Part shown: positions 6,850-15,810 of the stretch, piece after piece
Position numbering within the stretch: position 1 is the first letter of the stretch
Layout: every line of letters starts with the position of its first letter
Assembly (NCBI GenBank): GCA_003142635.1
Contig: PLMX01000197.1
Span: 1 to 35,634 of the forward strand
Length of the DNA: 35,634 bases
From: Syntrophaceae bacterium
GTDB lineage: Bacteria > Desulfobacterota > Syntrophia > Syntrophales > UBA2185
Direction of reading: 5' to 3'
Translations under genes and position numbers: made by a program
Notes under the pieces: model-generated
What the model saw: the letters and a program-made list of their open reading frames with translations, nothing else
The model's database searches: none
What the model was told of the DNA's origin: nothing

Positions 6850-9000
6850 ATGATTTTAACAATGGCAAGAATAAATGATGATGAAGATTTCCGCAACGAA
6901 GCATTCAACCCACCTCTGCTTGACAAGGATAAATTGCTGAAGAGTATTTTTCGGATAAGTACTTTTCTTACGGCTCCCTCCAATGTGGATGAAATACTAT
7001 CCAAAATTTTGGATGAAGTTGTCGATACCATGGGTTTCGACATGGGGATAATCAGGCTTCTTGATGAGACAAAGCAGTATCTGGAAACGAAGGTCGTAAA
7101 AAACTACAGCCCTGAAGAGACGGAGAGGGCATTTTCCGTAGCCCTGAATATCTACGAACATGATTGTCTGTCGACAAAGGTGGCAAAATCAGGCCAGGTC
7201 ATTGCCATCGAGGATGCGGCGACTGATCCGAGAATCACGGAAACTGATCGTTTGCTGACGAAGATTCTCAGTAAGGGCTCCATTGTATGTGTGCCCCTCA
7301 GGATAGGCGATGATGTCATCGGGACAATAGCGGCGTGGTGCAAAGAGAAAACAAAATTTTTCACCGAGGAAATCAGCCTCTTTTTGACATTTGCCAGTCA
7401 GATGAGCATTGTCATCCACAACACCCGGCTCTTTGAGACAAATGCGGAGAAGATCCGTCAGTTGATGATTCTTCAGGAAGCCGTTTCGGAAATAAACTTG
7501 AGTCGTGTCCTCGATAATCGCATACTCGACATTCTCAATAAGAGTGCGCTGAAAATTGCCAGCGCCGACAGAGTGCTCGTATATTTCCTGGACATCGAAA
7601 AGGATCGATGTCTCGTCACGGATGGCGGCAAAGTGTTCATCGAGGATAGAAAGGCCTATGATGGGATGATAGGCAAGAGTATCATTAATGAGGCAATGGA
7701 CAATAATAATATTGTCGTCAGGCGCGAATCTGATGAGCGGTCTCTGACCCTCTTGCCCGTTTATAAGGGTTTCTCATCGGAAATAGCCTTTCCACTTCAT
7801 ATTAAAGACAAGTTTAAAGGGGCGCTGTATCTCGCGAAGCGGACAGGCACCTACTCAGAGGATCAAATCAATATCCTGGATATACTCGTTAAGAATGCAG
7901 TTACCTCATATGACAACGTCATTATGCATTCCATGCTTTCACTGGAAGCGGAGTCCCTCAAGACGGAAGTTGAAAAACTGAAGGAGAGGGAAGATATTCT
8001 CTTAGGCTTTCATAATATTCTCGGCAAATCAAAGAAGATGATCGGTATCTTCCACGTGATTGAGGAAGTGGCGTCACACAATACAAACATATTGATTCAG
8101 GGCGAAAGCGGCACTGGCAAGGAATTGATTGCCCGCGCCATTCACAGGCAGAGCAACAGGTCGCCCAGGCCCTTCGTCGATGTTAATTGCGCTGCTATTC
8201 CAGGGACGCTATTAGAAAGTGAACTATTTGGATATGAGCCGGGGGCCTTTACGGATGCACGGAAAAGAAAAATAGGCCTTCTCGAATATGCCAACGGTGG
8301 TACGTTGCTGCTTGATGAGGTTGGAAATATGAGCATCCAGCTGCAGGTAAAATTTCTGCGCATGCTGGAAAATGGTTATGTGAGACGCCTTGGTGGAACG
8401 GAAAATATACCAATCGATGTGAGGTTCATTTTTTCAACGAATATGGATCTTGCCAAGATGGTCAGTGAAGGGTCTTTTCGCGAAGACCTCTTTTACAGAA
8501 TAAGAGTAGTCCCTATTGTTATGCCGCCGCTCCGTGAAAGACCGGATGATATACTCCTCCTGGCAAGGCACTATATAGAAGAATTTAATAGGAAGTTCGG
8601 CAAAAAAGTGAGGGGGTTCAGTAAAGAGGCAGAGCTGATTTTGAAGGTCTATACTTGGCCGGGGAATGTACGGGAGTTGAAAAACATAATTGAGCGGGTC
8701 ATGATCCTGCAGAAATTCGGCAGCGCCCTTTCGCCGGAGGACCTTCCAGCAGAAATAAAGGTGGTTCCCAATTATAAATACCTCAAAGTTGAGATTGAAA
8801 AGTTTCTTCCTACTCTTTCGTCCGGTGAAATAGATTACACCTTGGTGACACAGAAAATTATGAGCGACATTAAAGAGAAAATCCTTGAAAATGCCCTCGA
8901 AATAAGCGGCGGAAACAAGACTGCCGCGGCCAGGCATTTAAGTATTTCCCGTTACAAATTCATCAGGGAGCGAAAAAAAATTGATAAGCATATCAATTGA
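6850..9000 (+). CDS. GAF-GAF sigma-54-dependent transcriptional activator
   Basis: A 716-residue enhancer-binding protein. Two GAF sensor domains (about 40-190 and 205-365) are followed by a short coiled linker, an AAA+ sigma-54 interaction domain (about 388-625) and a Fis-type helix-turn-helix (about 670-710). Visible motifs are Walker A GESGTGKE (418-425), the L1 loop GAFTDA (465-470, normally GAFTGA), Walker B LLLDEVGNM (Asp489-Glu490) and the sensor segment FREDLFYRIRVVPI. No receiver domain is present, so the signal probably binds the GAF domains. Such proteins remodel RNA polymerase-sigma-54 at distant enhancers. The Gly-to-Asp change lies in the loop that touches sigma-54. The start is uncertain between ATG 6850 (Shine-Dalgarno-like GGAAAGGG almost abutting) and ATG 6862. 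Confidence 0.88.
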   Translation: MILTMARINDDEDFRNEAFNPPLLDKDKLLKSIFRISTFLTAPSNVDEILSKILDEVVDTMGFDMGIIRLLDETKQYLETKVVKNYSPEETERAFSVALNIYEHDCLSTKVAKSGQVIAIEDAATDPRITETDRLLTKILSKGSIVCVPLRIGDDVIGTIAAWCKEKTKFFTEEISLFLTFASQMSIVIHNTRLFETNAEKIRQLMILQEAVSEINLSRVLDNRILDILNKSALKIASADRVLVYFLDIEKDRCLVTDGGKVFIEDRKAYDGMIGKSIINEAMDNNNIVVRRESDERSLTLLPVYKGFSSEIAFPLHIKDKFKGALYLAKRTGTYSEDQINILDILVKNAVTSYDNVIMHSMLSLEAESLKTEVEKLKEREDILLGFHNILGKSKKMIGIFHVIEEVASHNTNILIQGESGTGKELIARAIHRQSNRSPRPFVDVNCAAIPGTLLESELFGYEPGAFTDARKRKIGLLEYANGGTLLLDEVGNMSIQLQVKFLRMLENGYVRRLGGTENIPIDVRFIFSTNMDLAKMVSEGSFREDLFYRIRVVPIVMPPLRERPDDILLLARHYIEEFNRKFGKKVRGFSKEAELILKVYTWPGNVRELKNIIERVMILQKFGSALSPEDLPAEIKVVPNYKYLKVEIEKFLPTLSSGEIDYTLVTQKIMSDIKEKILENALEISGGNKTAAARHLSISRYKFIRERKKIDKHIN

Positions 9001-9016
9001 TGACAGACGGCATATC

Positions 9017-9051
9017 GTGCCAATGCAGCACGATACGTGCTGTATTGGCAC
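9017..9051. terminator. Strong 16-bp hairpin after the activator gene
   Basis: GTGCCAATGCAGCACG (9017-9032) pairs with CGTGCTGTATTGGCAC (9036-9051) across a 3-nt ATA spacer, 16 pairs with one G-U. It begins 16 nt after the stop at 9000. No T-tract follows, so it could be an RNA stabiliser, a factor-dependent terminator or an operator instead. Confidence 0.5.
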
Positions 9052-9708
9052 AATTACCGAACCATGCGATATCTTAGAATTAGTTCATTTGCGGACAAAT
9101 ATATTGTGCTCTTAGCGCACAAATAATTCCCGGAAATATTAGTCAAATCCTTTCTTCTTAAGATAATCGCTTCATTTCAAAGACAGAGCGGTCCTTACTG
9201 TAATTTGTAAATTATTGATTTATAAAACTTATACTCTTATTGTGATTTCCTCGCTCTAAATTCACACACACAGATTGGCGGCAGCATTAAAGTGGCAGCA
9301 ATTTTGCAGAAGTAAATTACAACTTGAAGAGACCTCTCGAGAACGTAAGAAACCTTTAGGAATAATAGCCGATAGAGCAAAGATGAAAGGTAGATCTCAG
9401 AGGTCTCACGAAAATTTATTACAAATATATATATTAGATGAAAAAGGAGGAAGAACGCAAAGACAAAGATAGAAATCAGGAAGACAAGATCCCAGGCGAG
9501 AGCTCCGATCTCGGCGAATTCGGTACTGAGCATGAGTTTTTTATCACTGATGATGCCAGGGTTAAAGAGGAATTATCGGATGGAGTTGATGCGAGGGAGA
9601 CTGTAAAAATGGCAGACGATAGAGATCAAAGCAAAACATTTTTCCTTCCTGATTTTTTCCCCTGCAAAGATTAGCTCTCCTTGCCTCGTAAAATTCTCTA
9701 AGTTTGAG
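9052..9708. other. Gene-poor AT-rich stretch
   Basis: I find no convincing gene here. A small inverted repeat, TTGTGC (9104-9109) with GCACAA (9117-9122), is visible. A 78-residue plus-strand frame at 9438-9674 is highly charged (starts MKKEEERKDKDRNQEDK) but has no ribosome-binding site and no recognisable domain. The minus-strand hydrophobic frame at 9237-9533 also lacks support. Confidence 0.5.
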
Positions 9709-9748
9709 TCGGTGGATGGTATTCCTTCCCTCCTTTGCCATCCACCGA
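9709..9748. repeat. Perfect 11-bp inverted repeat
   Basis: TCGGTGGATGG (9709-9719) is the exact reverse complement of CCATCCACCGA (9738-9748), with an 18-nt pyrimidine-rich spacer. No T-tract follows on either strand. It directly precedes the response-regulator relic. Role unknown; terminator, operator or mobile-element end are all possible. Confidence 0.45.
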
Positions 9749-9751
9749 TCC

Positions 9752-9847
9752 CCCGGGCAGACAAATGATGAAGGGTCAAAGATTGTCGTCATAGTGGATG
9801 ACACGGCTATGTTCATCCTCTCAGGTGTCCTTCATCCCGATAAATAA
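9752..9847 (+). pseudogene. Possible relic of a response-regulator receiver N-terminus
   Basis: In one plus-strand frame the segment reads SKIVVIVDDTAMFILSGVL then HPDK and a stop. This strongly resembles the first strand and helix of a CheY-like receiver domain (KILIVDD followed by a helix), including the paired acidic residues. There is no in-frame start codon and the frame ends after about 24 recognisable residues, before the phospho-acceptor Asp. It could be a decayed regulator once linked to the upstream activator. The resemblance rests on a short stretch only. Confidence 0.3.
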
Positions 9848-9872
9848 CCTTTGCTCCAATGGACGATTGTAT

Positions 9873-10967
9873 TCAGACATGAAATCGGAAGTAAGCAATA
9901 TCGCCATCGGCTATGATATAATCTCTTCCTTCGATCCTGATCAGTCCTGCTTCCCTCGCTGAAGATAAGCTGCCCGCTCGAATAAAATCGGTGTAGTGTA
10001 TTATATCCGCTTTTATGAACCCCTGCTCCATATCGCTGTGTATCTTCCCCGCAGCTTCCGGCGCTTTCGAACCGCGGGGCACGGTCCAGGCCCGGAGTTC
10101 CGGGCCGACCGTTGTGTAAAAAGTTAGCAATTCCAAGAGAGCGTACCCTGCCCGAATTAGCTTACTAAGGCCCGGCTCCTCTAAGCCCAGACCATTGAGA
10201 AATATCTGTTGCTCGTCCTTAGGAAGTTCTGCTATTTCCGCTTCCAAATCCCCGCAGATGGCGATTGCGTTTGAATCTTCCTTGCGTGCAATCGATTCCA
10301 CTTTCAGGATGTAGTCAGTAGCACCCTTGAGAACAGCCTCGCTGACATTAGAAACATACAGGACCTTCTTTGACGTGAGCAGGTGAAGGTCTCGCACGAT
10401 CATCTGCTCATCTTCCTGGAAGGTCATCTCGCGTGCAACGGTTCCCGTTGAAAGAACATCCTTGACACGGAGACATGTATCTAACTCTTGACGAGGGACC
10501 TTGTCTCCTGTTTTTACGAGCCTTTCGATCTTTGCAATTTTTCTTTCGACGGTCTCCAGATCGGCTATAATCAATTCGGTGTTTATTATCTCTATGTCAC
10601 GTTCAGGATCGACATTGCCATAGATATGGACGACAGACGGATGATCGAAGCATCGTACGATGTGCACGATAGCATCAACTTCCCTGATATGGCCCAAGAA
10701 CTTGTTGCCAAGACCTTCACCTTTGCTTGCACCTTTGACGAGCCCGGCGATGTCAAGGAATTCTATGGTGGCAGGAGTGACTTTCGGAGGCCTGACAATT
10801 TCGGCAATTCTTTGCAGCCGTTCATCCGGAACTTGTACAATCCCGATATTGGGGTCGATGGTGCAGAAGGGATAATTGGCCACTTCTGCTCCTGCGGCGG
10901 TCAAGGCATTGAATATTGTGGATTTCCCAACATTGGGAAGCCCGATAATGCCGCACTTGAAGCCCAC
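9873..10967 (-). CDS. ychF: Ribosome-associated ATPase YchF (Obg family)
   Basis: A 364-residue Obg-family P-loop protein, full length for the family. P-loop GLPNVGKS (9-16); [29 protein letters not shown] covers switch II; the base-recognition motif reads NVSE where the family has NMxE, the Glu being the feature that makes YchF prefer ATP over GTP. A coiled-coil insertion (about 130-200) and a C-terminal TGS domain (about 278-362) complete it. YchF binds the ribosome and influences translation and stress responses. It is the last gene of the minus-strand run, 75 bp after pth, an order common in this lineage. Confidence 0.95.
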   Translation of the reverse strand: MGFKCGIIGLPNVGKSTIFNALTAAGAEVANYPFCTIDPNIGIVQVPDERLQRIAEIVRPPKVTPATIEFLDIAGLVKGASKGEGLGNKFLGHIREVDAIVHIVRCFDHPSVVHIYGNVDPERDIEIINTELIIADLETVERKIAKIERLVKTGDKVPRQELDTCLRVKDVLSTGTVAREMTFQEDEQMIVRDLHLLTSKKVLYVSNVSEAVLKGATDYILKVESIARKEDSNAIAICGDLEAEIAELPKDEQQIFLNGLGLEEPGLSKLIRAGYALLELLTFYTTVGPELRAWTVPRGSKAPEAAGKIHSDMEQGFIKADIIHYTDFIRAGSLSSAREAGLIRIEGRDYIIADGDIAYFRFHV

Positions 10968-11042
10968 GGTATCCTCCTTTGTCAGGCCGCTGTTCTTTTA
11001 CAGCTTTGATTCTTTAACGGCTGTATGGTGTATCGGGATAGA

Positions 11043-11648
11043 TCAAGGTAACACCGCATCGTTCTCGTTCCCCAATTGACTGGCAGGTTTCTCATTGTAA
11101 AGATTCATGGCCGCCTGAATTCCGGATGTGGCAATCATTGTCACTGCATTGCTTACGGTTCTCAGGATTTCGGGCAGCAGTTTCACATCATCCTCGGCAA
11201 ACTGTTCCAGGACGTATCTCTCAACCGTTAATTTATCAAAAGGTCTTCCGATACCGATTCTTACCCTGATGAATTCCGGATTGACGAGGTTGTCTATTAT
11301 GGAGATTAGTCCTTTATGGCCGGCGTGACCGCCGCCTGCCTTCAACCGGATTGTCCCGAAGGGGAGATCTATGTCGTCATGAATGACGATGATGTCGTGT
11401 ATGTCAATCTTGAAGTAGTCTACGATCTTCTTTACTGCAGAGCCGCTGATATTCATGAAGGTCATGGGCTTGACCAGCAGGATCGGAATATCGTCAATCC
11501 TGCCTTTTCCATAACAGGCGTCAAAACCTTTCAATTGTACGGGAATGTTGTTACCGGCGGCGATTTCATCAACGGCCAGGAATCCACTGTTGTGCCTGGT
11601 GATCTGGTACTTGAGACCCGGATTTCCCAGCCCTATTATAAGCTTCAA
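11043..11648 (-). CDS. pth: Peptidyl-tRNA hydrolase
   Basis: A 201-residue enzyme that cleaves peptides from tRNA after ribosome drop-off, recycling tRNA in the cytoplasm. Numbered from the chosen start: KLIIGLGNPG at the N-terminus with Asn9, the catalytic His19 in TRHNSG, Asn in TFMNISG and the GGGHAGHKGL substrate-binding loop. I chose the TTG at 11648-11646 because GAGGTG lies 5 nt upstream and the family motif begins at the second residue; the open frame continues to 11768 but those 40 residues resemble nothing. It lies between rplY and ychF, as in many Desulfobacterota. Confidence 0.95.
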   Translation of the reverse strand: MKLIIGLGNPGLKYQITRHNSGFLAVDEIAAGNNIPVQLKGFDACYGKGRIDDIPILLVKPMTFMNISGSAVKKIVDYFKIDIHDIIVIHDDIDLPFGTIRLKAGGGHAGHKGLISIIDNLVNPEFIRVRIGIGRPFDKLTVERYVLEQFAEDDVKLLPEILRTVSNAVTMIATSGIQAAMNLYNEKPASQLGNENDAVLP

Positions 11649-11790
11649 ACAGTCACCTCTAAGTGGGGATAGAAGTCTTACACTTGACCGGGAGTGCATC
11701 CCGCAAACGCGGCTTTGTAGGCAGAGGTCGAACCTGAGAATATTGTCTTTGCCGGGGACGTACCGCACTGCAATCGGAAAACTTCAGTGC

Positions 11791-12429
11791 TTACTTGCCT
11801 TTTTCTTCTTCCGGCGTTTCTACTACTACTTCTTCTTGTTCTTCTTCTACTGCCTCAGCTTTCACGACGGCTTTCGGTGCCGCAACCGATGCTATTATCG
11901 TATCTTGCGGATCGAGGACATTTACGCCATCAGGCAATTTTATATCCTGCACTTTTACCGAATCGCCTATGTCAAGACCACTTATATCGACCTCAACAAA
12001 TTCCGGCAGAACTGTGAAGAGGCAGGATACTTTTATTTCTCTTTTTATATGATGCAGCTCTCCCCCGTTATCGATGCCTATAGCCTGTCCCTTGAAATGA
12101 ATAGGTACGTCGAGGGTAATAGCTCGTTCCATGTCAATCTCGCAAAAATCAACATGAAGGAATTTCCTGCTGACAGGGTCTATCTGCAGTTCCTTAATGA
12201 GGGTGAACTTTTCCATATTTCCGCCGTTGACTATCTGCAGGTTAATGAAAATGTTTTCCTCCTTGCCCTTTAGTATCTTCTTCAAATCCGTAGAATTCAC
12301 TGCCAGTAGGACAGGTTCGCTCTTGGGGCCATAGAATACTGCCGGTGTCATCCCTTCTTTTCTAAGTCTTCGGGAAACACCTTTTCCGGAACTCTTCCGA
12401 TGACTGGCCTTTAATTCACTTATTTGCAT
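11791..12429 (-). CDS. rplY: 50S ribosomal protein L25 (Ctc form)
   Basis: A 212-residue long-form L25. The N-terminal 5S-rRNA-binding domain (about 1-92) contains KGVSRRLRKEGMTPAVFYG and KFLHVDFCEI; the C-terminal beta domain (about 93-185) contains VEVDISGLDIGDSVKVQDI; a Glu/Val-rich acidic tail ends the protein. L25 binds 5S rRNA in the central protuberance. It is 9 bp downstream of prs, so the two are surely one transcript with pth. Confidence 0.95.
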   Translation of the reverse strand: MQISELKASHRKSSGKGVSRRLRKEGMTPAVFYGPKSEPVLLAVNSTDLKKILKGKEENIFINLQIVNGGNMEKFTLIKELQIDPVSRKFLHVDFCEIDMERAITLDVPIHFKGQAIGIDNGGELHHIKREIKVSCLFTVLPEFVEVDISGLDIGDSVKVQDIKLPDGVNVLDPQDTIIASVAAPKAVVKAEAVEEEQEEVVVETPEEEKGK

Positions 12430-12438
12430 CTATTCCTC

Positions 12439-13380
12439 CTATATGAAAAGCGAATGTACTGAATCGTTGTAATAAATGCGTCTGACTGCTTCACTTATTA
12501 GTCCTGCGACAGAGAGTACTTTGATGCGATTGCAAGTCTTAGCCATGTCGTGCAGGGGAATGGTGTCAGTGACGATAATCTCCTTAAGGGTCGAACTCTC
12601 GATCCTTTCTATTGCAGGTCCGGAAAGGACGGGATGGGTACAGCATACAGAAACCTCCACGGCCCCCGCTCCTTCGAGTGCTCGGGCCGCCTGCGTTATC
12701 GTGCCCGCTGTATCGATCATATCATCAAGCACAATGACGCGTGCACCTTTCACGTCGCCGATAATATTCATTACCGCCGACTCGTTGGGGCCTTCCCGTC
12801 TCTTGTCCACGATGGCAATATTGACGTCCAACCGCTTGCCGAACGCCCTCGCCCTCTCCACGCCGCCCGTATCGGGAGATACGATGACGATATTGCCCTG
12901 ATAATATCTTCTGATGTAATCCAGGAGTACGGGGGTGGCGAAGAGATTGTCAACGGGGATATTAAAAAAACCTTGGATCTGGCCGGCATGGAGGTCTATC
13001 GAAAGAACACGAGAGGCGCCTGCCGCCGTGATAAGATCTGCCACAAGCTTTGCTGAAATGGGCGCCCGCGGTGCCACCTTTCTATCCTGTCTCGCATAAC
13101 CATAATATGGTATTACAGCAGTTATGCGGTCTGCAGAAGCCCTCTTCATGGCATCGATCATGATGAGGAGTTCCATGCAGGTGCTATTGACGGGCGGACA
13201 GGTCGATTGAATAATAAAAGTGTCCATACCACGCACGTTTTCATTTATTTCCACCCTTGTCTCACCGTCACTGAACGTTGTCACGCTGGCCTTGCCGAGC
13301 GATACCCCCAGGTTTTCACAGACCTTCTGGGCGAGAGGCAAGTTCGCATTCCCGGAGAAAATTCTCATTCTATCAAGCAT
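12439..13380 (-). CDS. prs: Ribose-phosphate pyrophosphokinase
   Basis: A 313-residue PRPP synthetase, making 5-phosphoribosyl diphosphate from ribose 5-phosphate and ATP for nucleotide, His and Trp synthesis. Visible motifs: PYYGYARQDRK (91-101), active-site His131 in SIDLHAGQIQGFF, the flexible KRREGPNE loop (193-200) and the PRPP-binding signature VLDDMIDTAGT (217-227). ATG 13380 has GAAGGG 6 nt upstream; a second Met at residue 5 is a possible alternative. tRNA-Gln lies immediately upstream on the same strand. Confidence 0.97.
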   Translation of the reverse strand: MLDRMRIFSGNANLPLAQKVCENLGVSLGKASVTTFSDGETRVEINENVRGMDTFIIQSTCPPVNSTCMELLIMIDAMKRASADRITAVIPYYGYARQDRKVAPRAPISAKLVADLITAAGASRVLSIDLHAGQIQGFFNIPVDNLFATPVLLDYIRRYYQGNIVIVSPDTGGVERARAFGKRLDVNIAIVDKRREGPNESAVMNIIGDVKGARVIVLDDMIDTAGTITQAARALEGAGAVEVSVCCTHPVLSGPAIERIESSTLKEIIVTDTIPLHDMAKTCNRIKVLSVAGLISEAVRRIYYNDSVHSLFI

Positions 13381-13411
13381 GTAAATCCCTTCAAAAAAAA
13401 GTTATTATATG

Positions 13412-13486
13412 TGGCTGGGGCGGGAGGATTCGAACCTCCGTATGCAAGAACCAAAATCTTGTGTCTTACCGCTTGACGACGCCCCA
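13412..13486 (-). tRNA. tRNA-Gln (anticodon TTG)
   Basis: On the minus strand the 75-nt sequence folds as a complete tRNA: acceptor TGGGGCG with CGCCCCA, anticodon stem CAAGA/TCTTG around the loop TTTTGGT (anticodon TTG, reading CAA/CAG), T-arm GGAGG-TTCGAAT-CCTCC, and an encoded CCA end. It sits between ispE and prs, a conserved position in this lineage. Confidence 0.95.
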
Positions 13487-13549
13487 TTATTAACTGACGT
13501 AGCAGCAGAGGAAAACGAGATTCACGACGGGGGAATGACGAAACGCGCA

Positions 13550-14392
13550 TCATATAGAGCGAGCCGCGAATACCGACCATTCTCTCCCACCGGCGTTCTC
13601 CAAAGCCTTCTCTGCCGTAATCGCGCCTTGTTCATCTGCGAAAATTCCCATAACCGTCGGGCCGCTACCGGACATTAGCGCGCCAAGAGCGCCATTTTGC
13701 ACTAAAATGTTCTTAAAATACCGCAGAATGGGATGAAGGACCAGAGTGACCCTCTCCAGATCGTTATGGAGTCCTTTTACTACGTCATCGACAGTATGAA
13801 GCACTGGACATTTATAATTTACCACGCGTTTTGTCAATCTTAAATTAAGGTTGTCATAAACCATTTTTGTGGAGATCCCAAAGCCGGGATTTATCAGGAC
13901 AAACCACAAAGGAGAAACATTGTCGGCAGCTTGAAGCCGATCGCCGATGCCGGATGCCCAGGCCGCCTTCCCGAAGATAAAAAAGGGGACATCTGCACCG
14001 AGTTTTGCTCCGACTTTCATCAGCTCATCGATGGTATAGTGAAAATCCATTAAATCGTTTATGATCATAAGTGCCGTCGCTGCATTTGAACTTCCGCCGC
14101 CAAGTCCTGCTGCCACAGGGATCTTTTTCTTAATGGTGATATGTATGCCTGGAGGATGAGAGAGACGCGAGAGAAGGGCATCTGCCGCTCGGTACACGAT
14201 GTTACTATTATTTTCCGGGATGGCGCTGCCGGGGCAGCTCAAGGTGATGCCGTGGTCAGTGGGGGAGAATATCATTTCATCATAAAGACTTATCCTTTGC
14301 ATCAATGTTGAAATATCATGAAAGCCGTCTTTCCGCTTACCCAGGACGCGGAGATGGAGATTGACTTTTGCGGGCGACAGTTTGCTGATCAT
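13550..14392 (-). CDS. ispE: 4-(cytidine 5'-diphospho)-2-C-methyl-D-erythritol kinase
   Basis: A 280-residue GHMP kinase of the non-mevalonate (MEP) isoprenoid pathway; it phosphorylates the 2-hydroxyl of CDP-methylerythritol with ATP. Visible: SPAKVNLHL with Lys9, the ATP-binding glycine loop PVAAGLGGGSSNAAT (92-106), the catalytic Asp134 in LGADVPFF and the C-terminal GALMSGSGPTVMGIF motif. Its ATG overlaps the stop of the DUF1844 gene by 4 bases (14389-14392), implying translational coupling. Confidence 0.96.
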   Translation of the reverse strand: MISKLSPAKVNLHLRVLGKRKDGFHDISTLMQRISLYDEMIFSPTDHGITLSCPGSAIPENNSNIVYRAADALLSRLSHPPGIHITIKKKIPVAAGLGGGSSNAATALMIINDLMDFHYTIDELMKVGAKLGADVPFFIFGKAAWASGIGDRLQAADNVSPLWFVLINPGFGISTKMVYDNLNLRLTKRVVNYKCPVLHTVDDVVKGLHNDLERVTLVLHPILRYFKNILVQNGALGALMSGSGPTVMGIFADEQGAITAEKALENAGGREWSVFAARSI

Positions 14393-14811
14393 CCTGTTTC
14401 CTTCTCTTTGACGTATCTTATCATCAGCTCATACAGGATTCCCTCGAGGAGCCCTTTTTCATCGTTATCGAGATTTCCCGCCGTTTTAATTTTTATCATG
14501 TTGAGCATGTCGATTGTTTGTTTAGCCGCAGCGAGATTCTTTTGTGCTTTATTTGTCGCGGGGTCGGGAAAATCACCGAGATGATACATGACCGTTGTAC
14601 TCAGTGAAAGAACGAAATTGGAAAAGGTGACTTCCGGGATATATTCTTCCCGTGTCCCTGCCTCATCATTTTCTTTCACAGATTTCTCCTCTGATGTCTT
14701 ACCGCCTGCCGTCTCCTCTTTCTTTAAATCTTCCGCGCGTACTTCCCCGGATTCATCAAAAATTCGTTTATCCTTGATCACAAATCCCTTCTCTTTTTTT
14801 CCATCGTCCAT
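14389..14811 (-). CDS. DUF1844 family protein
   Basis: A 140-residue cytoplasmic protein. The first 60 residues are charged and low in complexity (many Lys and Glu); the conserved DUF1844 core follows (about 61-135), recognisable from FSNFVLSLSTTVMYHLGDFPDP, the KNLAAAKQTIDML helix and the KTAGNLDNDEKGLLEGILYEL end. Function unknown; it is widespread in Desulfobacterota. AAGGAG lies just upstream of the ATG, and the gene overlaps ispE by 4 bases. Confidence 0.88.
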   Translation of the reverse strand: MDDGKKEKGFVIKDKRIFDESGEVRAEDLKKEETAGGKTSEEKSVKENDEAGTREEYIPEVTFSNFVLSLSTTVMYHLGDFPDPATNKAQKNLAAAKQTIDMLNMIKIKTAGNLDNDEKGLLEGILYELMIRYVKEKETG

Positions 14812-14942
14812 GATAGTCTCCTTCTATGCCAACAAGCATCCGTGTTCTTCATTAAGCCTGGACTGATTCTCCGGAATAAGGCTACATGTGAAATTAACGA
14901 CACTTAATTAAGCGCTTCACAACGAGCATTTACCATCTATGC

Positions 14943-15791
14943 TCACATGGGCTTCATGCTTCTTAACCGTGCAACGCGTTCTTCAATGGGAGGATGTGTA
15001 CTGAAGAGATTCATAAGAGATTTTCCCGTCAGCGGGTTGACTATAAACATATGAGCGGTTGAAGGGTTTGCATCCATCGGCATTGCCTGCGATGCCTTCG
15101 ACAGTTTTTCAAGGGCGCCTGCCAGGCCGTATGGTTTGCCTGATACACGGGCCCCGCCTTCATCGGCGAGATATTCCCTCGACCTGGAAATTGCCATCTG
15201 TATAATAGTTGCCGCAATAGGTGCAAGAATCGCCATTGCGATGAGACCGATGACGCCGCTTCCTTCCTCGCTGTCGTCGCGGTTTGAACCGCCGAAGATA
15301 GCCGCCCACTGGGCCATATTTGCCAGCATAACGATGGCTCCGGCAAGGGTTGCTGCAATGGAACCGATAAGCATGTCCTTGTTCTTAATGTGCGTCAATT
15401 CGTGGGCAAGAACGCCTTCCAGTTCTTCCCTGTTGAGAATTCTTAGGATTCCTTCTGTCACAGCGACGACGGCATGGTCGCGATTACGTCCCGTGGCGAA
15501 GGCATTGGGCGTTTCGCCGGGGACAATATAGACTTTCGGCATGGGAAGGCCGGCCTTCAAGGCCAAGTTCTTCACCACGGCGTAGAGTTGGGGCGCCTGG
15601 CTTTCTCCCACCTCCTGTGCTTTATACATGCGTAATATGAGTTTGTCGGAAAACCAGTACGCTCCGAAATTCATCACCGTAGCAAAAATAAAGGCGATGA
15701 CAACGCCCTGCTTGCCGCCGAAATATCCCCCTATCAGCATTAACAGACCCGTCAGGACGCCGAGCAACAGGCCCGTCTTAATGGTATTCAT
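14943..15791 (-). CDS. htpX: Membrane zinc metalloprotease HtpX
   Basis: A 282-residue M48-family protease of the inner membrane. Two N-terminal membrane segments (about 6-24 and 30-47), the zinc motif HELTH (130-134), two further hydrophobic segments (about 143-165 and 182-203), and the third zinc ligand Glu in SREYLADE (about 208). HtpX degrades damaged membrane proteins and belongs to heat-shock or envelope-stress regulons. It lies 19 bp downstream of clpB, so it probably shares the clpB promoter. Confidence 0.95.
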   Translation of the reverse strand: MNTIKTGLLLGVLTGLLMLIGGYFGGKQGVVIAFIFATVMNFGAYWFSDKLILRMYKAQEVGESQAPQLYAVVKNLALKAGLPMPKVYIVPGETPNAFATGRNRDHAVVAVTEGILRILNREELEGVLAHELTHIKNKDMLIGSIAATLAGAIVMLANMAQWAAIFGGSNRDDSEEGSGVIGLIAMAILAPIAATIIQMAISRSREYLADEGGARVSGKPYGLAGALEKLSKASQAMPMDANPSTAHMFIVNPLTGKSLMNLFSTHPPIEERVARLRSMKPM

Positions 15792-15810
15792 CGATAAACC
15801 TCCTTGTTAC

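Noticed and set aside
9237-9533. Hydrophobic minus-strand ORF
   Set aside because: AT-rich sequence read antisense gives many Phe, Leu and Ile by chance; no ribosome-binding site.
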